Assembly (NCBI RefSeq): GCF_002865645.1
Contig: NW_020194638.1
Span: 620,001-684,000 of the forward strand
Source of the DNA: Hyaloscypha bicolor E
Lineage: Eukaryota; Ascomycota; Leotiomycetes; Helotiales; Hyaloscyphaceae
Direction of reading: 5' to 3'
Length of the DNA stretch: 64,000 nucleotides
In this document: positions 47,433 to 55,662 of the stretch, one piece after another
How positions within the stretch are numbered: position 1 is the stretch's first letter
Layout: every line of letters begins with the position of its first letter
Position numbers and translations under genes: made by a program
The notes under the pieces: generated by a model
The model's input: only the letters and a program-made list of their open reading frames with translations
Databases searched by the model: none
What the model was told of the DNA's origin: nothing

Positions 47433-49424
47433 CTATCTGGAGGTGGGCTGCAAGCCTCCTGACCCCTTGGCTGGGCAGAACTCAAACTCCATACATTCAT
47501 CCGAGGCCAGAGCGCAGTGCTCTCCATTGAATCGCTGGCCATAGGGACAGTGTGGCGTCTCCCCCACGCACTCCTTAGAGGCAGCATGCCACTGAGTCCC
47601 CGGCTCGCAGGCAGGATCGATCTCCGCGACACACCTCCTGCCGTTGTACCTGAGGCCTGCACGACAATCCGGGGTGTGCTCGGAGGCGCATTCCGTGCCG
47701 TCAAAGTAAGTTTCGGGCCCGCATCGAGGCTCACCTCCAACACAAGCGGTTCCGTTGAAGCTAGTCCCGGGGCCACAGCCGGGCCGGACGCCGGAGACGC
47801 ACTCGCCGTGGCGAAGCGAATAGCCGGGCTCACAGCTCTGCCCTTCCTGGCTCACACACTCGCCAGCTGTCCACTTGTAGCCCGGAGGACAGCCGGGATG
47901 TTCCAGCGTGACGCACTGGGTGCCGTCAAAGGTGAGGCCCTTACCACAATCCGGCGGCCCAGTGACACACGCGTTACCTACCATCACAGACTTGGGCGGG
48001 CACTGGGGCCTCTTGTTGGTCATGCAGGTCCCATTAGTCGGCAGGCTGCCGGCAGGGCACTCGGGCCGGCTTTCCGACACACAGCGGTGGCCATCGAAGG
48101 TAGTATCCTTAGCACAACCCGGGCGGCTAACCGTTAGGCACTCCTCGCCGTTGAAGTAGGATCCCTTAGCACACCCGGGCCGCTGGGCCACGCAATTGGT
48201 GCCGTCGAAGCGGGAGCCCTCTTCGCAGACCGGGCCATCCAAGCTGACACAGTGGTCCCCGTCGAGCTTGGTGTTCTCGGCACAGACAGCGGCCTCCGTC
48301 GTCACGCACTCGCCACCCTTCAGTTTCGCGTCCGGAGGGCAAATAGGACGCTCGGCCGAGGAGCAAACTGTCCCATCCCGTGTCGAGTCGGGAGGGCAAG
48401 CCGGCGGGTCCTGCGACACGCACCGGGCTCCATCGCGCTTAAAGGTCGGCGGGCACGTCGGGGGCTTTACGGCCTGCTTCTCACATCGTGTCCCGACCTT
48501 GATCAGGCCAGGGGGGCAGTTGCCTTCACCCACGTCAATGGCGCACACTTCTCCATCCCAGGCCATGCCTGGTGGGCAGCAGCGCGCGGTGTTGCTCGAC
48601 CGGTCGAGAGACAGGGCCGTGCCGGTGTCACAGGATGGGCCCGTCGACGAGTAGCATTTGCCGTTGTCGAACTCCTCGTTCTCCGGGCAGGACGGGTTCT
48701 CCGTCAAGGTGCAGGTTTTGGTCTTAGGGTTGAAGACCGTCGGGTCCAGGCACGAGGGGCCATCTTCGTACACACAGTTTTCCTCTTGGAGGCTGGTCCC
48801 CTCAGGACACACGGGGCCCTGCTGAGATACGCACCGTTTGACGTGCGAGTCGAAGTGGCTTCCCTGGGCGCAGCTAGGTGGCAGCTTATCGATGCACATG
48901 CCATTGTGGAGGGTTTTGTCGTCCGGGCACAGTGGTCCAGTGTCGCTCACACAATCTTTGCCGTTGAAGAGATCATCGTCGGGACACAGGGGCTGTTGGG
49001 TAGAGACACAGACATTGCCTTCGACCTTGAATCCCGAGGGGCATGACGGCAGCGTCTTGGACACGCAAACTTTGCCCTGAAGCTCAGTTGGGGGAGGACA
49101 GGTGGGAGCCTCCTCGGTGATACAGACTTTGCCGTTGAATTCCTCTCCGCCGGGACAGCTGGGCTTGGTCGTGGAAACGCACTTGTTGTCCTTGAAGAAA
49201 GTGTTGTCGGGGCATTTGGGGACACCTAGCACACAAGACTCGCCGTCAAAAAGCGTGCCCTCGGGACAGCATTTGATTTGACCTGAGGAGGGATGGGTCA
49301 AGGGTTTGATGTGATCAAGATTATACTTGGGTCGTACGGAGGAAGAGATAATGTTTTGGTCTGCCTGACAGAGAGCAGAAAGAAGAGCGGCGACGAAAGT
49401 CCTCTGTAGTTTGAGTTTCACCAT
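47433..49424 (-). CDS. Secreted cysteine-ladder protein with ~30 tandem ~19-residue two-Cys modules
   Basis: This single exon encodes 663 aa from the ATG at 49424. The frame is open further upstream to 49625, but I chose the internal start for two reasons. It begins a good signal peptide (MVKLKLQRTFVAALLSALC), and a TATATAA motif lies about 65-70 bp upstream, inside the longer frame. After a short linker the protein is about 30 modules with the pattern C-P-x(4-6)-F-x-G-x-x-C-V-(S)-x(4-6)-P, period about 19 residues (57 bp), ending CMEFEFCPAKGSGG. No catalytic motif is visible. The spacing recalls EGF-like/oocyst-wall-type Cys-rich modules, known as extracellular structural proteins, but I cannot assign a family. 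It is likely a disulfide-stabilised rod in the wall or outside the cell. No frame breaks occur. The antisense frames are shadows. Confidence 0.85.
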   Translation of the reverse strand: MVKLKLQRTFVAALLSALCQADQNIISSSVRPKYNLDHIKPLTHPSSGQIKCCPEGTLFDGESCVLGVPKCPDNTFFKDNKCVSTTKPSCPGGEEFNGKVCITEEAPTCPPPTELQGKVCVSKTLPSCPSGFKVEGNVCVSTQQPLCPDDDLFNGKDCVSDTGPLCPDDKTLHNGMCIDKLPPSCAQGSHFDSHVKRCVSQQGPVCPEGTSLQEENCVYEDGPSCLDPTVFNPKTKTCTLTENPSCPENEEFDNGKCYSSTGPSCDTGTALSLDRSSNTARCCPPGMAWDGEVCAIDVGEGNCPPGLIKVGTRCEKQAVKPPTCPPTFKRDGARCVSQDPPACPPDSTRDGTVCSSAERPICPPDAKLKGGECVTTEAAVCAENTKLDGDHCVSLDGPVCEEGSRFDGTNCVAQRPGCAKGSYFNGEECLTVSRPGCAKDTTFDGHRCVSESRPECPAGSLPTNGTCMTNKRPQCPPKSVMVGNACVTGPPDCGKGLTFDGTQCVTLEHPGCPPGYKWTAGECVSQEGQSCEPGYSLRHGECVSGVRPGCGPGTSFNGTACVGGEPRCGPETYFDGTECASEHTPDCRAGLRYNGRRCVAEIDPACEPGTQWHAASKECVGETPHCPYGQRFNGEHCALASDECMEFEFCPAKGSGGLQPTSR

Positions 49425-49488
49425 TGTGAATAATAGTGAGATGATGGATTTGAGAATGATGAGAGTGATGGGGTTTCCACTGGGGTTG

Positions 49489-49495
49489 TTATATA
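49489..49495 (-). promoter_or_regulatory. TATA box of the cysteine-ladder gene
   Basis: Minus-strand TATATAA lies about 65-70 bp before the ATG at 49424. It supports that start over the upstream in-frame alternatives. Confidence 0.5.
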
Positions 49496-49500
49496 GTCTC

Positions 49501-49533
49501 AAGGAAGAAAGGAAGGAAGGAAGGAAGAAAGGG
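49501..49533. repeat. Interrupted (GGAA)n microsatellite in the promoter region
   Basis: GGAA/AGAA repeats lie just upstream of the TATA motif on the minus strand, giving a pyrimidine tract (TTCC)n there. Confidence 0.8.
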
Positions 49534-49844
49534 ATCAGCTCGAGAAGTTCAAAGCTCGGCTCATACCAATCCAGCAGAGCTGTGTAATTGGCCAACCGGA
49601 AGCGGAAGGAGCGAAGGGGCATCACTCAGTCTAGAAGATGCGCAGGATCATTGTCAGAATATCTCGAGATTTGAGGCTACAGAAACCACTGACGCCACTC
49701 TATCACATTTAAAAGCTTGGCTCGATCCACTATTGTGTTATGGTGCAGTTGAAAGTCGATCGGCACAAGCCAGCCGCACACGCTGCATATCTGTGGCTCT
49801 CTGCTATCAGCTGAAACTATAACTATTGAATCTTGATGTGATTC

Positions 49845-49957
49845 GGAAGTAGCCATTAAGCTACCTAGTTACCCGCGATCGGCGGATGCGGGAGCAGCCA
49901 TTTAGCTACCATCGTAGGTACTCGACGATCAGCGGGAACGGGAGTAGCCATAAGCTA
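49845..49957. repeat. Three tandem-like units around GTAGCCATTAAGCTACC
   Basis: AGCCATTAAGCTACC, AGCCATTTAGCTACC and AGCCATAAGCTAC recur about 45 bp apart. They are separated by related spacers (CGATCGGCGGATGCGGGAGC and CGATCAGCGGGAACGGGAGT). Each core is itself a small palindrome around TAGC...GCTA. Confidence 0.7.
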
Positions 49958-50404
49958 CGAAGACAACGGCAGAAAGTATCGGGAATACAGGGCATTTTGA
50001 CCCTCAGCGCTCTACATGGTGTGAATTTAGGGCAGAAACTCGCTACAAGCCCCTATAACTCTAGGTAGTGCTCCCTAAATCTACGTAAAGAGGCGCTATA
50101 AGACATTCGCATGGGGTAAGTAGATCTTCTAGGGTTATAGCGCTGTTTGTAGAGCAACCACAGCCCTCGGACGCTAAACAAGCAACTATTATAGGCCCCT
50201 TTAGCGAAGGCTCCCTTGTAAGTACAGGGAAGAAGCCCTGAAAAGGTGTGGTAGCCCTTGTCGAAGGCGTAAAAGTGCTTTTAGGGGAAGGGCCTGGAAA
50301 TATAGGGCCTTGTAGCGAGTGTGCTACCTTGATCTGTACGCTGGAGAGCCTGAAAGTCTCCCAATGCCCTGTATTCCCGATACTTTATGCCGTTGTCTTC
50401 GTAG
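49955..50404. mobile_element. Foldback element A, 42-bp terminal inverted repeats
   Basis: Positions 49955-49996 and 50363-50404 are inverted copies with one mismatch in 42. They carry the outer sequence TACGAAGACAACGGC. TA at the outer edge suits a mariner-type duplication. The 366-bp centre has no gene. The outer ends resemble those of element B (CGAAG...CGGC...AAAGT). Confidence 0.7.
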
Positions 50405-50483
50405 TTTCTCGTTGATCGGCGAACTATGCATGGTTCGGTCGCCGAAGACTCGGTCCGTTCGCGTCGCTAATTGGCGAAGTACA

Positions 50484-50680
50484 TACGAAGGTCGCGGCCA
50501 AAAGTTATTGGACAGAGCGAATACGAGGCGCCTTGCGTGTTCAGCGAGTCTCACTGTAGTTCAGTGGTTGTTGGCCCAGCTATAGGCTAGGTAGCGCTGT
50601 AGCTTTAGGGCGTTGAGCCTGGAAGTACAGGCACGCCTCGTATTCGTTCTGTCCAATAACTTTTGGCCGCGACCTTCGTA
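50484..50680. mobile_element. Foldback element B, 47-bp terminal inverted repeats
   Basis: Positions 50484-50530 and 50634-50680 are inverted copies with one mismatch in 47, with the outer sequence TACGAAGGTCGCGGCC. TA is present at both edges. The 103-bp loop is non-coding. It lies 79 bp from element A and is probably of the same TIR family. Confidence 0.72.
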
Positions 50681-50850
50681 CTGCTTCTGCTATGCTGGAG
50701 CTTTAGTTTGAAAATTTTCAACAAATTAGGGGCTAGTATATGGTGTATCCTGAAGGAGCTGTCATCCATGATTCAAGACAAAAGTGATAACACATGCTCG
50801 TCCACCAAGGACTGACAAGTATATTGCTTATTTGAATTGATAGATAAGTA

Positions 50851-50992
50851 TCCCTTCGTCTGACATAGTCCACGCTAGTAAGGGGGCCTGACACAGGGCG
50901 AAAAGGCAATGGATGACTAACCGAAGCTACGACTTTCTAGTCTGAGCCAGGCCCCCTTGCTAGCGTGGACTATGTCTCGCCAGACGAAGGGA
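50851..50992. mobile_element. MITE with TCCCTTCGTC termini, same family as 7063-7163
   Basis: TA (50849-50850 and 50993-50994) flanks inverted arms starting TCCCTTCGTCTG and continuing through ACATAGTCCACGCTAG and AAGGGGGCCTG. The left arm lacks 5 nt (GCGAG-equivalent) present in the right arm. The first ~25 bp of the right terminus match the 7063 element, but the inner sequences differ. It is non-coding. Confidence 0.82.
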
Positions 50993-50994
50993 TA

Positions 50995-51866
50995 CTACCA
51001 AGTTAACAAGTGATCAGCAAACTGCCATCATAGAAAAGTTCGAAAGACCACCAGAACCATAATACAATACAACTTCTGATGGCTAAATTTGAGAGAATTG
51101 GTGCAGTCCGAGCTTGCTACACCAGAACTAAGGGGTGCCAAGCTGCATGCGCGCAGAGTTCAATCACCTCCTCAACAACTTCTCATGATTCAACCGCCAA
51201 AGAAAACTCTATATCTATTAGTGCTAGGTTATTAGCAAGCTCGTAAGCTAACACACCGCTCGCAAAGCGACAGAGATCGCTGATGGACGTAGCAAAAACT
51301 AAAGTTAGTGTTATGGGTTCCCAGACATATTGACTTTAACTCCATTGTCGATCTTCAGTATGCCCGAGACCGTGAGCTGAGGGGTAGTGAAACTTGATGA
51401 ATAGGAGACCTTGTCGGTTATTATCATCTTTGGACTCGTGATTTTCAGACGCTGAGATTACGACTGTTGAATCTTGAACGAGAGAAGATTTTCAGACCTA
51501 GCAAGTATTAGGAAGTCACAATGTCTTGCTTCTTCTTCAGGGTTCAAAATCGGAAGCAGTTTTCCTGATCTGCACTCTGCATAGCTGCCGTGTCAATAAA
51601 TAAAAATCTATCTTGGCGAAACGAGCAATGCCACCTCTTTGTTACTGGTTGGCAAGGGAAAACATACAACCACTGCAAGCCGCTAACAACATCTTATGCC
51701 ACTTAGTCAGTTCGGAACTTCAGAATCAAGAGCATAGTCGATTGGCTTGCTAAGTAGTGTGTTCTCCGCGAGACATGCTTTTGCTCAGCAGTCCTACTTA
51801 TAACTCTTTCCCACCCCTTAGTCCACCTAGCTATCGACTTCAAATTCTCTTTCACATTATACCATC
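50995..51866. other. Intergenic, promoter side of the PAN/coiled-coil gene
   Basis: Composition is normal. No gene is recognised. CTTATAACT at about 51798 is a weak TATA candidate about 70 bp before the ATG. Confidence 0.45.
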
Positions 51867-53202
51867 ATGCATTTCACATTCTATCTCCTGGTTACCCTCT
51901 TAGGGGTAGGCACCACCGCGTCCGCGACATGCTTCACCACAGCAGGCCCGGCAAGCTTCAAAGCCTGTTGCCCGACACCTCAAAGCAGTGGCAAGGGCAC
52001 CATCTCGGGCGTCGTGTTCAAGTATACCTGCGGCCAGTTTTTCAACGGCGGGGAATCCCCCATTAGCGCCTCTAGCGTCAAGGAATGCGCTGAAGAGTGC
52101 CAGAAAACCCCCCACTGCAATTCTGCTTCTTGGAGCGCTAAGCAAAAATGCAGCTTGCTGGGAGAGAAATACCCAGCACCAATGAAGGTGGGCTCTTGGT
52201 TAACGCTCCAGAAAACTGCCGAGGAGCCTGATCCAGAGCAGGATTGCAAGGAGCTGGTTGACGCTGCCAAGCGGGAAGCTGAATCCAAATGTACGACTGA
52301 GAAGGATCGGCTCCAGAGAGAAGGGGAAACACAATGCCGGACGGAGAAAGACACAGCTCTCACCAACGCCAATACTCAGTGCCAGAAAGACAAAGACACA
52401 GCTCTCACCAACGCCAATGCTCAGTGCCAGAAAGACAAAGACGCAGCTCTCGCAAATGCCAATTCTCAATGTGCAGCTGAGAAGGATAAGCTACGTGCAG
52501 AAGCTGATACAGATGCCCAGCAAGCTCAGTCCCAATGCACTACAGAGAAGGATCAACTCCGGCAACAAGCAGATACTGTACGAACGCAGTGCCAGAGCGA
52601 GAAAGACACTGCTCTGACGAACTCCAATTCCCAATGCACAACCGAGAAAGATCAGCTCCGCCAGCAGCTGGCCGATGCTGCACGCCAACGCGATACGGAA
52701 AGAGACGGTCTCCAGAAGCAGTTGAAAGATGCCCAAGACAAAGCGGGAGCAAGTGGTGGAGGAATTACTGACTCAGCATCTGCCCAGGACAGTGCATGCA
52801 TAAACAACAGCTGGAATAGTTTATGTAGTGGGAGTTGCGGGCATGATACCTTTACTGTCGGAGGGGTTGAGTTTAAGAGGAAGTGTAACGTCTCGACCAG
52901 AGACGGGCGGGAAGAGCAATGGTATGATCGCTCGTCTGTCATGGACTGTGTGAGGGAATGTGCAGGGATCAAAGCCTGTCTCGGAGTCGGATGGATAGCC
53001 TCGCAAGGTGTCAAAGGGGTAAGTAAAATACCGAATCCAAATACCTCTCTTGACTCTGAGTAAGTGGCTAACGGCAATCACGAAACAGCATTGCCATGCA
53101 CATATGACCGTCAGTGGAAGGCTCAGGACTACTCCCTCTAGAGGCCATCCTCTTAACGAACATCATCTTATCTACGTCCCGACCAGGGCCAGTGTGTGGT
53201 AG
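51867..53202 (+). CDS. Secreted protein: two PAN/Apple-like domains joined by a cysteine-bearing coiled coil
   Basis: The exons are 51867-53018 and 53089-53202, giving 421 aa. The 70-nt intron has a GTAAGT donor, GCTAAC branch and CAG acceptor. Without splicing, the frame would end 14 codons into the intron. The signal peptide is about residues 1-20. Residues ~24-112 form a Cys-rich Apple/PAN-like module (VFKYTCGQFF, then SSVKECAEECQKTPHCNSAS and CSLLGEKY). Residues ~125-285 are a charged coiled coil of eight ~15-residue units, each C-x-x-E/D-K-D-x-A/L-L..., with one Cys per unit. A second Apple-like module follows (CSGSCGHDTFTVGGVEFKRK, DCVRECAGIKACLGVGW). Its end (HCHAHMTVSG, LIYVPTRASVW) comes from exon 2. 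Apple/PAN modules bind proteins or glycans; an extracellular adhesive or wall role is inferred. No catalytic residues are seen. Confidence 0.85.
53019..53088 (+). other. Intron of the PAN/coiled-coil gene
   Basis: The GTAAGT donor follows codon 384 in phase 0, and the CACGAAACAG acceptor has GGCTAACGG about 17 nt upstream. Exon 2 continues the Apple domain with His/Cys-rich sequence and stops at TAG 53200-53202. Confidence 0.75.
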
Positions 53203-54252
53203 GATAGATGGCAAGGTTAAGTGGGCTATTGTTAGATGGGAACAGGGGTATCACGTGTATGCCCCGAGCTCAGCGCTCTTACCTACCTGCTTTCAGCACT
53301 CTGAAAATTAGCTCTTCTTTCCGCAGACTGAATACACACACTTTACAGTACCATTTGAAGCTCTCCAAGGCTCAATCTGATAGCTTCCGCCAATAGGATC
53401 TTCCTAGGCTGAAATTTTCGAGCTATCTTTACAGCACATCAAAAAAAATTCAGGCTCGGAAGTCCCAGGGCATTTAGGGAGTTTGTTCTAGTACAGTATT
53501 TGTTTCGAGCCGGTCATAATCACCATATTTTCTCAGTCCATTAAATGGAATAGTCGTCTCATCGGCATTCATCTCATGTCGTAATAACGCAGGCTCATTG
53601 TTCAACTCGTGGATGTTGTCTCCGCCGGAATTTAGCGTTTGGTCCTGGCCCAGCTCATGTAACTGGCGAAACCCATGTGAGTCTTTGAGGAATTTGGACT
53701 GATCGGCTTTTGGAATATCTGATAAAAGCTCTGGAATGCCTCCGTCGTTTGTTTCCTGCGGTTCCTACGGCGATTCCACGATCTTGGCTCGAGAATAAGA
53801 ATATTATGGGGGTACTTCAAATGCTCATTAGTTACAACAATGCCATGGCAATTGATAGGATTTACCCAGGCGGATTTGGACATTGAGGCTTGTTCAATGT
53901 TCTGGATAGGTTTGGACATTCAAAGACTGGGGAGTAACAAGCCTCGGCTGCGACTGGTATTCTTGCGTCCCTTCCTTTTTCCATGTGGTGTGATGGAGAT
54001 TGAGCAGCTTCTCTGTCATTAAGTCACGACTCTTACTTTAAGTAAGCTTCTGAATTCGTTCAAATTATTGAACGCAAATGTGCACTACGAATCTGCCTAC
54101 CTATACGGAGGCACAAAATCAAGTCACTTGCAACATATAGGTTATTCTCAGATAAACACCTTCAGCCCACCATCCGTACATCTCATCATTAACCGAGAAA
54201 TTTCAATCTCTTATCGCCACAAATCTACATCCCACCACAAACTCAGTCCCCA
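53203..54252. other. Intergenic; weak decayed frames on the minus strand
   Basis: Minus-strand frames at 53632-53919 (Arg-rich, NRRRNRRKQTTEAFQSFYQ) and a preceding frame (MTEKLLNLHHTTWKKEG, about 54020-53900, ending in TGA) look mildly protein-like. They are in different frames with no clear intron. I do not call a gene. Confidence 0.35.
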
Positions 54253-55170
54253 TTGCTGGCCTTAGCGGCGGCGTCGCCCCACCAGCCAGACTTGAAGAAC
54301 GGCCACCTGCCAAAGCAACGTCGCCGAGGTGCCAACAGACATGACCGCCGCAAACGTCCACGCACGATAGCTCCCACCAGAGCGGTTACCACTGCTAGTA
54401 CCGCTTCTGCCACATCCGAATCCGCGGATCTCGAAGAACCAAAGTCACGCGTTCAAATCACAGCCCCGGACGAGGAATAGGAACTCTCCGATACCGACCA
54501 GAAAATAGTAGACGGTGGAAGCGCCGATGATTCTGACGACGAAGATTATGCTGATATGAGCGACGCCGCGGGCCCTACGAGAGGCGGCAGGCCACACTCT
54601 CGGAAACGGGTCAGGCGGACGAAGGACCGGGCACGTAACGATACGGATGGCCGTCCCAGTCATCCCCTCGATATTTCATATCAAGCTGCTGCAGTAGCCT
54701 CTTCCAGCGGGACGCAGGAGAGTGAAGAGATGCCAATCCACGGATACTTTACGCTGAAGACTATCGCGTCGAAGGTCGTGTACTATCTCACATTTTCTCA
54801 AGATTTGCTGCCGCTTTCTCAGCACAGGGGGCAGAGACAAGACAGTAACCCCGACCGCGAACACTCTCAATCATTTCCTCTTGATTCTAGAATGCGTCAG
54901 GCACTGCTGCGGCGTCAGACAATACGCCGTTCAAGGACACGAGAGTCTACCTCTGACACTATCTCAACACGGAGGCCAGGGAAGGAACTAACTGAAAGGC
55001 AAGAGATTCTACTGGCCAAGATGGTCCACGACGACAAGACCTGGGCAGAGATAGGACGGCATTTCCCAGGCCATACACTGCAGTCACTAAAGGAGAACTT
55101 CTTCACGAAGCAAGGGGGAAAGCCTCGGAAGCGGGGTCGAAAGCCTGGGGCGAGAGCTGGTGGTGCGTGA
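54253..55170 (+). pseudogene. Myb/SANT-like DNA-binding protein with one nonsense codon
   Basis: One frame of 305 codons runs to the TGA at 55168-55170 and is broken only by TAG at 54478-54480, where CAG (Gln) fits. Downstream, translation could restart at the ATG at 54556 (204 aa). The N-terminal part is Lys/Arg- and acid-rich (nuclear type). The middle block has IHGYFTLKTIASKVVYYLTF. The end carries a SANT-like helix pair (ELTERQEILLAKMVHDDKTW, AEIGRHFPGHTLQSLKENFF) followed by an AT-hook-like tail GGKPRKRGRKPG. This arrangement occurs in a large family of fungal Myb-like proteins of unknown role. The true start is unclear, since no ATG opens the frame near 54253 and another frame upstream is also protein-like. 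It may still make the short form. Confidence 0.6.
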
Positions 55171-55662
55171 ATGCACGTTCAAGATTTTTCGGATAACGGT
55201 TAAATTTGGAGGCGGTGATAGGATAGTGAAACGACATTTTGTAAACTTTCCTTGTGCCAGCCATTTAGTTCGGATTTATTCAGTTTTCCCTCGGTCCATT
55301 CATGTTAAATACATGCTCTAAAATTGAATTCTTTGCCGTACAGTTCGAGTGAGGAACATTGGCAAGCCAGCGCCGCTTACCCCTTGTTTCTGTGCCTGTC
55401 CGCGCTACTTTGTCCGGCATTGAACATAGCTTGCTTCGACGTTGCCTTGTCATCCTCTTTCTTCTTCTGACACACGTAGGACATACTAGAGCAATCTTTT
55501 CGATTCAAAGAAAATGTTTGCAAAACATGAGGGCCAAATGATCATAGGTAGAGTAGAACACGGGAGTATTATAGAGTGACCACAAAACCATGGTATCCCT
55601 CAACTATGCCGTTTGCATCTACTCCTCCCTCCCCTTAAAGGAAACTCGAAGACCCCTTCCGC
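55171..55662. other. Intergenic between convergent pseudogenes
   Basis: No gene is recognised. This is the shared 3' flank of the Myb-like frame (+) and the kinase relic (-). Confidence 0.5.

Noticed and set aside
47517..49080. Long plus-strand frames (206, 264, 152 aa) under the cysteine-ladder gene
   Set aside because: They are antisense to a strongly periodic GC-rich coding repeat, which keeps other frames open.
49425..49625. N-terminal extension of the cysteine-ladder frame
   Set aside because: It would bury the signal peptide and contains the likely TATA box; the start at 49424 is preferred.
53632..53919. 95-aa Arg-rich minus-strand frame
   Set aside because: Mildly protein-like but with no family, intron link or promoter; kept only as a note in the intergenic entry.
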